From Photobacterium piscicola (GTDB lineage Bacteria; Pseudomonadota; Gammaproteobacteria; Enterobacterales; Vibrionaceae), in NCBI RefSeq assembly GCF_900166965.1, contig NZ_FUZI01000001.1:868001-932000 (forward strand): DNA of 64,000 nt. The letters run 5' to 3'. Of this stretch, positions 19,745 through 29,095 are shown one piece after another. How positions within the stretch are numbered: the first letter of the stretch is position 1; every line of letters starts with the position of its first letter. Made by a program: the position numbers and the translations under genes. Below the pieces are notes generated by a model, which was given only the letters and a program-made list of their open reading frames with translations, was not told the origin of the DNA and did no database searches.

Positions 19745-21787
19745 ATGGCACAACAAACAGGATTACAATTTACCTTTACCGTTGAAGGGCTTGACGCGTC
19801 AACATTTGCTGTGACTGAATTTAAAGGTAACGATACGTTGTCTTTGCCTTTTTCTTTTACGATCGATTTAGCCAGCCGAAACTCAAGTTTAACGCCGCTT
19901 GAAACCATTGATCACAATGCAAAATTGACGGTTTGGCAGCACGGTGAATTACAACAGCAATGGCATGGTATTGTGCGCCAATTTTCTCAAGGCGATACCG
20001 GCCACAGCCATACAATCTATCAAGTTGAATTTGTGCCACCTTTGGCGCGATTAGCCTTGCGTCAAAATAGCCGTATTTTCCAAACACAAACGGTGCCTGA
20101 AATTATCTCTATTTTGCTGCAAGAAATGGGGATTAATGATTATAGTTTTGCAATCAGCCGCCAATTGGTACAACGTGAATATTGCGTACAATACCGTGAA
20201 AGTGATTTAGCCTTTATCGAGAGAATTGCCGCAGAAGAAGGGATTTTTTATTACTTCAATCACGACAATAAGAAAAACACCCTCATTTTTAGTGATGATA
20301 CTCAACATGCTGTCAGTCTCGTTGAGCCTCTGGTTTACAATAGCCGCAGTGGGGGTAGCAGTAACGTGCCTTTTATTCGAACTTTTGCGCGTAATACTCA
20401 AATTTGCTCATCATCCGCTCAGCTAAAAGACTACAGCTTTAAAAAGCCGGCTTATAGTTTTTTGCAAACATCAGCAGCTAAAGAAGCAGATTATCAACAA
20501 GCCACGTATGAGCACTATGATTACCCCGGTCGTTATAAAGATGATGCCAGTGGTAAACCTTTTGTGCAGTTTAGAATTGAATCTCTTCGACGCGATGCTC
20601 AGACCGCGAATGCTAAAACTAATGTACCCACTATTCTTCCCGGCGTGAAATTTACGCTACAAGAGCATGATGATGACACCTGTAATCGTGACTGGTTGAT
20701 CATTGCCGTCACCCATGTTGGTACTCAACCCCAAGCATTAGAAGAAGCCGGCGGCGAAGGCGCAACAACCTATAATAATGAGTTTGTTGTTATTCCCGCT
20801 CATCGTCCTTGGCGTCCGCCGTTTAATGCCAAACCCACAGTTGATGGCCCACAAATCGCGCTGGTTGTTGGGCCTGAAGGTGAAGAAATTTATTGTGATG
20901 AATTTGGGCGAGTCAAACTTCAATTTCCTTGGGATCGTTACAGTAACAGTGATGATAACGCCAGCTGTTGGGTACGCGTTTCACAAGGTTGGGCGGGTAG
21001 CCAATATGGTATGGTTGCCCTGCCTCGTGTTGGCCATGAAGTCATTGTCAGTTTTTTAGAAGGTGATCCTGATCAGCCGATTATCACTGGCCGTACTTAT
21101 CATGCTACTAACCAGCCCCCTTATGAATTACCTGCTCATAAGACCCGCACTGTTTTACGCACTGAAACCCACCAAGGTGATGGTTATAACGAACTGCGTT
21201 TTGAAGACCAGGCAGGTAAAGAAGAAATCTACGTTCGAGCTCAAAAAGATGTCAATGTCTTAGTTGAAAACGACCGTACCGATAACATTAAACATGATTT
21301 ACACCTTGATGTAGAAAATGAACGCTTTAGCCATATCAAAGTGAATGATCATTTAACGGTTGATGGTGAAAGCCGCCAGCATGTTAAAGGTGACTCTACC
21401 CTCACCGTTGATGGCAACCTACACATGAAACAAGGTAAAGCCTTGTTACTCGATACGGGTAATGAAGTGCACTTAAAAGCAGGCAGTAAAATTGTCATTG
21501 AAGCCGGTGCGGAGTTAACCCTTAAAGCTGGCGGTAGCTTTATCAAAATTGATGCATCTGGTGTGTCAATATCGGGGGCTGCAATTAACCTCAATTCAGG
21601 TGGTAGTGCAGGCAGTGGCTCCGGCTATGCAGGTGTTTCGCCGTTATTACCAGGTGCGGTTGAAGCGGCTGTGGCATTAGTTCCTGCTTCTTTAATTAAT
21701 TACTCTGCAGTACTTCAAAGCGGAGCTTTATTTGTAGAGTTATGTACATGTGGAGGTGGTACATGTCCGATTCATTCTCCAAAGTAA
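19745..21787 (+). CDS. vgrG: VgrG (TssI), T6SS spike protein
   Basis: A 680-residue VgrG with the gp27-like base (about 1-370), the conserved [20 protein letters not shown] hinge and OB-fold, then the gp5-like beta-helix with repeating valine/isoleucine and glycine strands (about 500-610). The tail past residue 615 is short and ends in a Cys-rich stretch ([14 protein letters not shown]). It has no recognisable toxin domain, so this is a carrier VgrG. The tail overlaps the start of the downstream adaptor gene. GAGG lies eight bases before the ATG. Confidence 0.96.
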   Translation: MAQQTGLQFTFTVEGLDASTFAVTEFKGNDTLSLPFSFTIDLASRNSSLTPLETIDHNAKLTVWQHGELQQQWHGIVRQFSQGDTGHSHTIYQVEFVPPLARLALRQNSRIFQTQTVPEIISILLQEMGINDYSFAISRQLVQREYCVQYRESDLAFIERIAAEEGIFYYFNHDNKKNTLIFSDDTQHAVSLVEPLVYNSRSGGSSNVPFIRTFARNTQICSSSAQLKDYSFKKPAYSFLQTSAAKEADYQQATYEHYDYPGRYKDDASGKPFVQFRIESLRRDAQTANAKTNVPTILPGVKFTLQEHDDDTCNRDWLIIAVTHVGTQPQALEEAGGEGATTYNNEFVVIPAHRPWRPPFNAKPTVDGPQIALVVGPEGEEIYCDEFGRVKLQFPWDRYSNSDDNASCWVRVSQGWAGSQYGMVALPRVGHEVIVSFLEGDPDQPIITGRTYHATNQPPYELPAHKTRTVLRTETHQGDGYNELRFEDQAGKEEIYVRAQKDVNVLVENDRTDNIKHDLHLDVENERFSHIKVNDHLTVDGESRQHVKGDSTLTVDGNLHMKQGKALLLDTGNEVHLKAGSKIVIEAGAELTLKAGGSFIKIDASGVSISGAAINLNSGGSAGSGSGYAGVSPLLPGAVEAAVALVPASLINYSAVLQSGALFVELCTCGGGTCPIHSPK

Positions 21788-22347
21788 TGGAGCTAAATTC
21801 ATTCACGCCAATAGAACTGAATCATTATCAATACGCAATTATTGAACCGCAACTATGCCCTGATATCTTTAAGTGGTGCTATACCTACGCAATAGATAAT
21901 CCTATATTTGAAAAAATTTTTGAAGAATCACCATTTCAATCTATTGCTGATGGGCCAATCCTTCTTCAGTTAAACGATATAAATCCTGATTTTTATCAAT
22001 TGATATATGACAAATCAATGCACTCACCCATCGGTTGTTTTTTAACATCATCGTTAACTATGAATGAATTGCTTCAACAAATTAGAGGTCGTCTAACCGC
22101 GAATACCTCTTATGGCGAATCTTTATTTCGTTTCTACGAACCTCGTGTTCTTAATGCATTAATTACGGTATTAAACGAAGAAGAAAAAATAAACATTTTT
22201 TCCGGTATCGATAACTTAATTTGGTGGGATAAAGGCTGGAAGCACTTCTCTCCTCCTCAGCATCATGAAGGGAAGTTACGCTCTCAGTTTCAGTGGGTTA
22301 TCAGCGATCAACAGATTGATAATATTAATAAATTTCTAGCATCCTAA
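21763..22347 (+). CDS. DUF4123-type T6SS adaptor/chaperone (Tap/TEC-like)
   Basis: A 194-residue protein with the DUF4123 pattern: [13 protein letters not shown] near the N-terminus, DGPILLQL, a helical middle and [20 protein letters not shown]4123 proteins load specific effectors onto VgrG. The start at 21763 is chosen because a perfect GGAGG lies six bases upstream; the longer frame from 21742 would not use it. The gene overlaps the vgrG end by 25 bases and precedes the LysM protein by 16 bases, so that protein is the likely cargo. Confidence 0.85.
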   Translation: MSDSFSKVMELNSFTPIELNHYQYAIIEPQLCPDIFKWCYTYAIDNPIFEKIFEESPFQSIADGPILLQLNDINPDFYQLIYDKSMHSPIGCFLTSSLTMNELLQQIRGRLTANTSYGESLFRFYEPRVLNALITVLNEEEKINIFSGIDNLIWWDKGWKHFSPPQHHEGKLRSQFQWVISDQQIDNINKFLAS

Positions 22348-22363
22348 CAGGTATTATTTTCTT

Positions 22364-24838
22364 ATGACAAACATATACACCGTTAAGCCAAATGACACTC
22401 TGTTAGGTATTGCGATCAAAAACAAGATTAGCCTTGTTGAGCTGTTGGAGTTAAATCCCCAATACCAACCCAATCCAGATCTAATAAACATCAACGATAG
22501 TATTACCTTACCAAATCAGGAAAAACCAAGCTCAATAGAACTAAAGCCTGTTGAACCTGTAAATATGAATCGACCAACAGAAGGTGGGTGTGCCATTGCA
22601 AGACCTACCTGTAAAGGGATAGAAGTATATGATGTTATATTCAAGACAGGAGATAAAACTAAAGAATACTTGTTGTTAGATAAACATGCTCAAGAATTAC
22701 TTGAAGAAGAGATTTCATATACTCAACAACTGATTGATGGATATGAGCAAATATTGCAAAAAGCGCCTGAAAACAATGCAAATCAAGATTCTGCCGCTGT
22801 TGCTGAGCATAAAGCCATGCGACAAAAATGGTATAACATGGCTATTTCTTCAGGAGCTCTGCCTGTTAATACACAAACTGAAGCACAACCAACGCCTGAA
22901 GATGATCCTTTTGTAAATACAATTGGCATCAAGCGCAGTGATATTAATAAGAACACAGCACAAGCAAAAATAAATGAACTAGAAGAAAGAAAAAAAATTA
23001 TAAGAACGGTTATTACTTTTGAACCAACAGAGATAACACTCGTTGATGCTTTAATCTCAGAGATCAATACAGAACTGAAGCGGCAAGAATACTATATAAA
23101 AGCAGTGGCTAGTACTGATGAATCCTCAGTAAAACAAGGTATTAATCCAAAAAACTTCACATCAAAAGATGTAGCACTAACGAATAAAAAACAAGGGATT
23201 ATTGAAATCTTTATCGTTTCACAAAATAAATTGGTTTACATACGCCAAGATTTTATGGCACGAGAAAAACCTTTTTGGCGTCATTCAGAAAACCATACCC
23301 ACTTGAATCAAGCTGTCTCTAGCGGCAATTGGAAAGAAATGGGTAAGGCAATATCATCAGATATTACAAATGGCATGACAGATGGTATTAAGAACACTAT
23401 TGACGGCCAATTCGAAGGTAAAATAATAGGCTGGCAAGTCCCTGGCTATAAGCTCAAAGAATGGAAAGCAAATAAAGAATTTAAAGATGCCAACGGCGAA
23501 ACGGTTTATGCCGTCAGTGCGGAAGCGCAATTACTAAGATTTGCAGCACAAGCTAGTGTAAAAGGTGATTTTAATCTTAAACAAGCTAAATTTGATCTCG
23601 GCTTTGCCGCTGAGTCTTCCGCTTCATTAGCAGAAGGTGCGGTTACATTTAATAGTTACTTCCCACATGAAAAAGGTTACTCCGCACTTATTACTTATAC
23701 TGATGCTGACAGAAAACCTGCCTTATACCCTCTAGGTCACTTTAGATGTAGCGCAACATTAACATTAAGTTGTTTAGTGACCGCTATGGTTAATGGAAAA
23801 GCTATGATCAGTAATCAGGCTGAGAAAAGTGCGGGAACTGGGGTTATTTTCTCACCTCACCCTACGATGGCAGTAAAACCTTCTGGGCAAATAGGTGTTA
23901 GTGCCGAAGGATTTGCTGGTGCTCAAGCTGGCGGGCAATTAAGTGGAAAGGTAGAGTGGCTAACCCCTCAAAAGATGGGTACTACCGATTTTTCAGCTTT
24001 AATTGAAATTAAAGCTGAAGGCAATGTGGCGTTTGGGCTTGGTGCTGGGGTTGATTTTCAGATTCGATTAGATAGAGGTAGCTTAGAAATCCATTGTAGT
24101 GCGCGCTTAGTATGGGGCCCAGGAGCGTCCGGCGGTTTTGGCACCTCGATTGACTTTTCACAGTTATTTGAATTGGCAAAAATTATTTGGGAAGCGATTG
24201 ATACTATTGGCTACCGTATTATGGGTAATATAAATGAAGAGGCTTACACTTATTTATTTCGAGCCGCTTTTAGTGCATTTACAGAAAAAGATTTCAAGCC
24301 AATAGAAGATGCAATAGAAATTGGCACTAGAAAAATTGATACTTGGTGGTTGGGCCGCATAGATCATATCAACGAAAATTTATTCATTTCAGATGAAGCC
24401 AAACGTTTAACAAAACGGATTTTAGATAGAGAGCGTAAAGTGTTGAGTGGTGTCAGTTTAAAAGTTCTTCCTCCTGAAACGGTGGGAATGATGCTCAATA
24501 CCCTAGTACATACATATTGGCTTAATCTTGAGGAGGAGCAAGAAGCAGCAATTTATGTGTTATTAAGCGGAACTATTCGTTCTTGGCGCAAGTTTGTTGA
24601 AGTGTTAGCCCACATGAATGTCGAAGGTAAAAAACATAGTTCAGATGATGCGCTTGTGAAAAACCTACAGCGAATAAATTATATCTTAGATGGCGACCAA
24701 CAAAAAGAATTTAATCAATGGATAGCTCAATTAGCGAGTGTAAATTATTTAGATAATATGGGTATGATCCCTTCAACTCCATTCACCATTTATGATTTCC
24801 AACATAGAAAACAAAAGAAAAGAGAATTAAAAATTTAA
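22364..24838 (+). CDS. Putative T6SS effector with N-terminal LysM domain
   Basis: An 824-residue protein. Residues about 3-50 form a LysM domain (YTVKPNDTLLGIAIKN, LININDSITLP). Residues about 90-245 are charged and helical. Residues about 385-620 are rich in Gly/Ala with alternating hydrophobic strands (GFAGAQAGGQLSGKVEWL, GNVAFGLGAGVDFQIRLD), and the last 200 are helical and tryptophan-rich. I recognise no catalytic motif. Its place directly after vgrG and a DUF4123 adaptor is the standard position of a T6SS effector. The Gly-rich region could be membrane-active or a structural beta domain; that is speculation. No same-strand immunity gene follows: the next gene is a convergent lipoprotein. 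Confidence 0.7.
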   Translation: MTNIYTVKPNDTLLGIAIKNKISLVELLELNPQYQPNPDLININDSITLPNQEKPSSIELKPVEPVNMNRPTEGGCAIARPTCKGIEVYDVIFKTGDKTKEYLLLDKHAQELLEEEISYTQQLIDGYEQILQKAPENNANQDSAAVAEHKAMRQKWYNMAISSGALPVNTQTEAQPTPEDDPFVNTIGIKRSDINKNTAQAKINELEERKKIIRTVITFEPTEITLVDALISEINTELKRQEYYIKAVASTDESSVKQGINPKNFTSKDVALTNKKQGIIEIFIVSQNKLVYIRQDFMAREKPFWRHSENHTHLNQAVSSGNWKEMGKAISSDITNGMTDGIKNTIDGQFEGKIIGWQVPGYKLKEWKANKEFKDANGETVYAVSAEAQLLRFAAQASVKGDFNLKQAKFDLGFAAESSASLAEGAVTFNSYFPHEKGYSALITYTDADRKPALYPLGHFRCSATLTLSCLVTAMVNGKAMISNQAEKSAGTGVIFSPHPTMAVKPSGQIGVSAEGFAGAQAGGQLSGKVEWLTPQKMGTTDFSALIEIKAEGNVAFGLGAGVDFQIRLDRGSLEIHCSARLVWGPGASGGFGTSIDFSQLFELAKIIWEAIDTIGYRIMGNINEEAYTYLFRAAFSAFTEKDFKPIEDAIEIGTRKIDTWWLGRIDHINENLFISDEAKRLTKRILDRERKVLSGVSLKVLPPETVGMMLNTLVHTYWLNLEEEQEAAIYVLLSGTIRSWRKFVEVLAHMNVEGKKHSSDDALVKNLQRINYILDGDQQKEFNQWIAQLASVNYLDNMGMIPSTPFTIYDFQHRKQKKRELKI

Positions 24839-24906
24839 TTTGGAGCTGCCGACAATAGCCAAGTGTTATTATCGGCACTAACTAAATACTACTTTACTGG
24901 TATCGT

Positions 24907-25899
24907 TTACTGCAACGCGCAACGGAAACCAATTGATGAGTAATATTCATCTTGAACTATATCTTCACCTGTTCTGTAAGTAGTTAAGTCCCAACCTCTC
25001 ATGACCTTTTTAGATCCTGTTGATGGGCCTTGAGGATCGAGTTCTGAGGATTGTTGATAATAATCTTTGCTATACCAATCATTGACCCATTCTTGTGTAT
25101 TTCCAGACATGTCATACAAACCAAGTGGATTTGGTGGATACAATTTGACCTTATACCTATCGCTTATGTCCCCGATATTCCACTCATCTTTTGTGTAATC
25201 GACATACCTACCATCAACTAGATGCCTACCATTTTTGGGTTGGAGATAACCGTTGTTGGTAGCATAGTATAGATGCTTTCCACGATTTCTTGCTGCATAT
25301 TCCCATTGTGCTTCTGTGGGTAAGTCAATCGGAGAACCTGTTAATTCACCCAGCCATAAACAGTAATCTTTTGCCTCTTGCCAAGTTTTAGTCGGTGTTG
25401 CTCTATTTTTGAACTTTTTATCAGTAAAATCATACTTCTCCCTATCTTCAGCATGGACAACTGGCAGATTCTGCGCCCTTTTAAAAGCATCAAAACCGTG
25501 ATAAGTCGTTTCATGATTTGATAATGAATAGTTACTTAAGGTCACTTTATGTATAAAGTTAGAGCCAGTTTTAAAATTGGAAATAGTCGTATTACACTTA
25601 GCATCTGGCGACCAATCCATTCTATCCGTAGAAATGGGGTTACAAGGTGCTTTAAATGCGCCCATCATAAAAGTCCCTCCCTTAATAAACACCATGCTTT
25701 CTAGTGATTCGACAGCAACAGCCACGATTTGATGTTGAAGTTTGGTATCTGCATCAGGGTAAAGCTTTTTTACTTTCGCTTCTATTTGATTGATTTTTTC
25801 AGCTGGTACCGTTTTACTGGTTACTGAAGCCGTTGTCTCTCCATTACATGCTGTTAATACACATGCGCTTATTAATATACTCAGATATTTTCTATACAT
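24907..25899 (-). CDS. SUMF1/formylglycine-generating-enzyme-like lipoprotein
   Basis: A 330-residue protein with a lipoprotein signal (ISACVLTACNG), so it is exported and lipidated. Residues about 70-330 form a SUMF1/FGE-sulfatase fold (MVFIKGGTFMMGAF, PIDLPTEAQWEYAARNRG, GNTQEWVNDWYS, final IGFRCAL). I do not see the two-cysteine catalytic pair of true formylglycine-generating enzymes, so enzymatic activity is doubtful. It is the second gene after tagA on the minus strand and converges on the LysM effector gene. It could be an immunity protein, or a periplasmic T6SS regulator analogous to TagR. Start: ATG at 25899; a GTG one codon upstream is possible. Confidence 0.75.
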   Translation of the reverse strand: MYRKYLSILISACVLTACNGETTASVTSKTVPAEKINQIEAKVKKLYPDADTKLQHQIVAVAVESLESMVFIKGGTFMMGAFKAPCNPISTDRMDWSPDAKCNTTISNFKTGSNFIHKVTLSNYSLSNHETTYHGFDAFKRAQNLPVVHAEDREKYDFTDKKFKNRATPTKTWQEAKDYCLWLGELTGSPIDLPTEAQWEYAARNRGKHLYYATNNGYLQPKNGRHLVDGRYVDYTKDEWNIGDISDRYKVKLYPPNPLGLYDMSGNTQEWVNDWYSKDYYQQSSELDPQGPSTGSKKVMRGWDLTTYRTGEDIVQDEYYSSIGFRCALQ

Positions 25900-25954
25900 C
25901 ACTTAACCCAACCTTCCTTATTCGTATCCATCCATTAAACAACACTCATAGCCT

Positions 25955-27085
25955 TTAAATATTTTTACTTAGACTTTCTAATTGTGAAAATTTTAATGCT
26001 AAGCCTTTTATTTCACTATCAAGTTGTTGAAGCTCTTTTTGTACTTCTGGCTGATTTTTATTAATTATTTGTTGCTCAATATAATCAATTCTGCCATAAA
26101 CAGGTGATAAACCAATCGCGTAATCGTTGAGATCTTCTGATAATGAGGCCATTTTATTGTTTCGGCTTTGGCTCATTGTTTGTTGTAAGTTTGCAATATT
26201 GGTTCTGGTAAGCTTAAAACGTCGATATTGTGTCTCAAACCGCTCTTGAATATCGGCAATATGCGCTTGATTAGGTTCTATTTGTATCTCATTTGCTGGG
26301 CGTAAAGATAAAGGAATACTCAGTGATTTATTCACACTAGACACAGGGAACGAATCTTGATGATCCACCTTAGGCGTTGTGAGCTCTAAATACCCTTTAA
26401 TCACAAAAACTGATAATCCTACTAGTAAACCTAAGCAAAATATCCAATATGGACGTATGCGGTGTTTATTCTTATGCGATGGTAATTCAGGCGGAATATC
26501 ATCCACCTTATCCATCTGCTTTTCTTCAACTAACGCTATTGGCTTTATATTCCCTTCAAGATAATCGACATGTTCAAAAATCACATAGCTAATGGCTTCT
26601 AAATCAGGAACATGTTGAGGATGGACATCAAGAAACAGTTCATAAATTTCTTTACAACAACGCTCACAACGATAAAGATCTTTTAACTGTGACTGTTTCG
26701 GTTCTAATCGACGTAAGTCATCACCTAATCTGGCAATCAACCAACGATAGAGATCTGCACATTTTATGAGATTAGCATCGTTATTATTATAAAGGTGCAT
26801 CAGCGCAGCAAGTTGAAGTTCAAGACCATTAGCGAGCCCACCTATCCCACTCTCTTTTACTAATGCTGTCGTATAATAAAGTGTCGTCAGAAAGTTTAAT
26901 CCGTCAGTGCGAGCAAGATCCTCACACAACCTCTTAACTTTATCCCAATCGATTTTTCCATAGGATGGATTATTAAGGCGATTAATCTCATCTCTAATCA
27001 ATTGATATCTTGTTGAATTTCTAAGTGTGCTTTCGTCATCCACAAACGTAAATTGTCGACCTTGATAAAAACCCATCGTACTCAA
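25955..27085 (-). CDS. TagA/VasL-like TssA-family membrane protein
   Basis: A 376-residue protein. The N-terminal half resembles ImpA_N (SYGKIDWDKVKRLCEDLAR, then GIGGLANGLELQLAALMHLY and LRRLEPKQSQ). One transmembrane helix follows (PYWIFCLGLLVGLSVFVIKG, about 211-230), then a predicted coiled-coil tail. This is the layout of TagA/VasL proteins; E. coli TagA stops and holds the extended sheath at the distal membrane. The start is TTG at 27085, preceded by GGGGAG; an ATG three codons later is the alternative. It is transcribed divergently from hcp copy 2 and has its own sigma54-like promoter. Confidence 0.75.
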   Translation of the reverse strand: MSTMGFYQGRQFTFVDDESTLRNSTRYQLIRDEINRLNNPSYGKIDWDKVKRLCEDLARTDGLNFLTTLYYTTALVKESGIGGLANGLELQLAALMHLYNNNDANLIKCADLYRWLIARLGDDLRRLEPKQSQLKDLYRCERCCKEIYELFLDVHPQHVPDLEAISYVIFEHVDYLEGNIKPIALVEEKQMDKVDDIPPELPSHKNKHRIRPYWIFCLGLLVGLSVFVIKGYLELTTPKVDHQDSFPVSSVNKSLSIPLSLRPANEIQIEPNQAHIADIQERFETQYRRFKLTRTNIANLQQTMSQSRNNKMASLSEDLNDYAIGLSPVYGRIDYIEQQIINKNQPEVQKELQQLDSEIKGLALKFSQLESLSKNI

Positions 27086-27169
27086 TGGTTACTACTCCCC
27101 ATAAAAATAGATCAAACGCTGTGACAAAGCACATATGTTATTTCGTACTACCTACAACGAGCTATATTA

Positions 27170-27186
27170 AGCAATTATCAAGCCAA
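27170..27186 (-). promoter_or_regulatory. Sigma54 promoter of tagA and the SUMF1 gene
   Basis: On the minus strand TTGGCTTGATAATTGCT has TGGC at -24 and TTGC at -12 with exact GG-N10-GC spacing, a close match to the consensus. The predicted start near 27159 leaves about 74 bases to tagA. The four VasH-type dyads at 27243-27319 would serve this and the divergent hcp promoter. Confidence 0.65.
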
Positions 27187-27242
27187 TAGTGGAAATAACA
27201 AGCCATTGAAATTAAAGAAATATTTTTCTTCACATCCATTTC

Positions 27243-27319
27243 AGGCAATAACTTGCTCAATATGAGCAACATCTTGCCCGTTGAGCAATAAATGGCCCGG
27301 CATAAGCAACAACTCGCCC
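27243..27319. promoter_or_regulatory. Array of four VasH-type enhancer dyads between tagA and hcp copy 2
   Basis: Four inverted repeats of the GAGCAA-N4-TTGCCC family begin at 27243, 27264, 27283 and 27304. Their half-sites are AGGCAA/TTGCTC, GAGCAA/TTGCCC, GAGCAA/TGGCCC and AAGCAA/TCGCCC. Spacing alternates 21, 19 and 21 bases. The array lies about 90-165 bases upstream of the predicted hcp start and about 85-160 from the divergent tagA start, as expected for a shared enhancer. Confidence 0.65.
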
Positions 27320-27379
27320 ACAGCTATTTCCACTTAAAACAAACAGCATTAAAAACAATAAGTTATATTAAATTAAATC

Positions 27380-27396
27380 TTGGCATGCATCCTGCT
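27380..27396 (+). promoter_or_regulatory. Sigma54 (-24/-12) promoter of hcp copy 2
   Basis: TTGGCATGCATCCTGCT has TTGGCA at -24 and CTGC at -12 with exact GG-N10-GC spacing. The predicted start near 27407 is 35 bases before the hcp ATG, the same layout as at hcp copy 1. Confidence 0.75.
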
Positions 27397-27441
27397 TTAA
27401 GTACAAATACATTCTAACTTATTAATATAAAGGACATTACA

Positions 27442-27960
27442 ATGCCAACTCCTTGTTATATCTCTATCCAAGGTCGTACTCAGGGCAACATCACCGCAGG
27501 TTCATTTACCGCTGATTCAGTCGGTAACATTTACGTTGAAGGCCACGAAGACCAAATGCTAGTGCAAGAGTTTAAGCATGTCGTGACCGTGCCAACTGAT
27601 CCACAATCAGGTCAACCTGCTGGCCAACGTGTTCATAAACCTTTTAAATTTACTGTGGCATTAAACAAATCTGTACCACTGATGTACAACGCATTGGCAT
27701 CAGGTGAAATGCTGCCAACAGTTGAGCTTAAGTGGTACCGCACTTCTGTTGAAGGTAAGCAAGAGCATTACTTCACAACTACGTTAACCGATGCAACGAT
27801 TGTAAATATCGACAATCAAATGCCACATTGCCAAGATTCAACCAAAGCTGATTTCACTCAGCTTATTGAAGTTTCAATGGCTTACCGTAAAATTAACTGG
27901 GATCATACGGTTTCAGGCACATCTGGTGCTGATGACTGGCGCGCCCCGCTAGAAGCGTAA
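27442..27960 (+). CDS. hcp: Hcp (TssD), T6SS inner-tube protein, copy 2
   Basis: A 172-residue Hcp differing from copy 1 at five positions, all conservative. The two genes also share the ribosome-binding site (AAGGACATTACAATG), the upstream dyad array and promoter type, and a downstream hairpin, so the duplication includes control regions. Unlike copy 1, it is not followed by vgrG. Having two copies may raise dosage or allow separate control. Confidence 0.97.
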   Translation: MPTPCYISIQGRTQGNITAGSFTADSVGNIYVEGHEDQMLVQEFKHVVTVPTDPQSGQPAGQRVHKPFKFTVALNKSVPLMYNALASGEMLPTVELKWYRTSVEGKQEHYFTTTLTDATIVNIDNQMPHCQDSTKADFTQLIEVSMAYRKINWDHTVSGTSGADDWRAPLEA

Positions 27961-27976
27961 GAATCAAATAATTATT

Positions 27977-28006
27977 GCCCGCACAGTTATCCAGCGCGGG
28001 CTTTTA
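27977..28006 (+). terminator. Intrinsic terminator after hcp copy 2
   Basis: GC-rich arms GCCCGC(A)C / G(C)GCGGGC around ATCC-type loop sequence, followed by CTTTTAT. It is the diverged counterpart of the hairpin after hcp copy 1. Confidence 0.7.
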
Positions 28007-28117
28007 TATCTTTGTTAAAACATTATTTACTGTTATTACAGAGGATCCGCTAGAAATTAGCCCTATATATCCTGACCTCATTAGCATGTATTTACTGTAA
28101 GTAACCGTATTATTAAT

Positions 28118-28471
28118 ATGAATATCATTAAATTTAAGCTTGGCAATATTACTTATCAATTTACCGTTTCAAAACAGCAAGAAGCGTTGTTATCATTAAC
28201 AGATGAAGTCACTATCGATCTAGCGACATGGCAAGGATTTTCTGAAGCATTAGATGCCTCTATTTTAAAAGCTATTCCTAAAGCGCTAACACCTCCATCA
28301 ACACAAGAAATTAAGCATGCCCAAACTATTGCACACGAACTAAATCTCTCTCTACCAGAGAATTACACTAAACAAGTTATCGTATGCCGACAATTTATTC
28401 AGCAGCACCTTATTGCTCATCAACGGTTATTATCAATGTTTAATAACGTAAAAGGTAAATTACTAAAATAG
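28118..28471 (+). CDS. Hypothetical protein downstream of hcp copy 2
   Basis: A 117-residue, soluble, mostly helical protein (VSKQQEALLSLTDEVTID; THAQT-like helix IKHAQTIAHELNLSLPENY; FIQQHLIAHQRLL). I do not recognise the family. It lies 157 bases after hcp behind a terminator, so it probably has its own promoter. Its place at the edge of the T6SS locus does not establish a T6SS role. Coding potential looks real: normal codon use and a compact frame. Confidence 0.5.
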   Translation: MNIIKFKLGNITYQFTVSKQQEALLSLTDEVTIDLATWQGFSEALDASILKAIPKALTPPSTQEIKHAQTIAHELNLSLPENYTKQVIVCRQFIQQHLIAHQRLLSMFNNVKGKLLK

Positions 28472-28724
28472 CAATTTAATAACTAATACGATTAATGCAA
28501 CTAATAGATACGGCGATTATTATAATAAAAAATAGATCAACAAAGATTAATATATTGATTTGCAAATAAAACTAATAGCGTATCGTTCGTGTTTGTAGTA
28601 TTGAATACAGCCTATAACGTTATACTTGAGGTATAAATCTCAAGTACTTTTATAATAATTGGAATTTCATAAGAATTGGAACTCAATAATAAAAATAACT
28701 TTCTTATTAAGTCCCAATAAAGAA

Positions 28725-29006
28725 TTAGATAATCTTAACACCTTCCGTTTCAAGCACACTATTTGCACCAGCACGATCGATGATCTTAACGAGAACAGAT
28801 TGAATAGTTTCATCTTCTCGAACATCATTTTCACTCACAAACTTTTGTTCTTGAGGCTCAGCGCCTTCTGCAAGCGTAAAGGTAACAACTACTTCCGTTG
28901 CAATATTCGATGTTTTACCAAAGTAGGCAAAAGAAAGCTGAGGGTAACCTTTAAAGCCTTTTTTAACTTGTTTTGCGATACGTTTTTTAGCTTTATCTAC
29001 ATTCAT
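28725..29006 (-). CDS. Conserved small cytosolic hypothetical protein
   Basis: A 93-residue protein (start VDKAKKRIAKQVKKGFKGYP, end ETEGVKII), basic at the N-terminus and acidic after. It resembles a small conserved protein of marine gammaproteobacteria with no assigned function. The ATG at 29006 has AAGGG seven bases upstream; the longer frame starting at 29138 would add an unrelated hydrophobic stretch and overlap the next gene. Confidence 0.65.
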   Translation of the reverse strand: MNVDKAKKRIAKQVKKGFKGYPQLSFAYFGKTSNIATEVVVTFTLAEGAEPQEQKFVSENDVREDETIQSVLVKIIDRAGANSVLETEGVKII

Positions 29007-29095
29007 CATTAACCCTTGCTTATTATCGAATAAAATCAAAATGGTACCAAAACATAATACGTTGATTATAGCGACGATAATACTTAAATTATGCA

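Noticed and set aside
21590..21787. C-terminal toxin domain on VgrG
   Set aside because: The extension past the beta-helix is only about 65 residues of low complexity with a Cys-rich end; no toxin domain can be supported.
19717..22916. Numerous short reverse and alternate-frame ORFs across vgrG and the effector gene
   Set aside because: They are shadows of well-supported coding frames and lack ribosome-binding sites or recognisable domains.
24907..25899. Active formylglycine-generating enzyme
   Set aside because: No sulfatase gene nearby and the usual catalytic cysteine pair is not visible; called only as SUMF1-fold lipoprotein.
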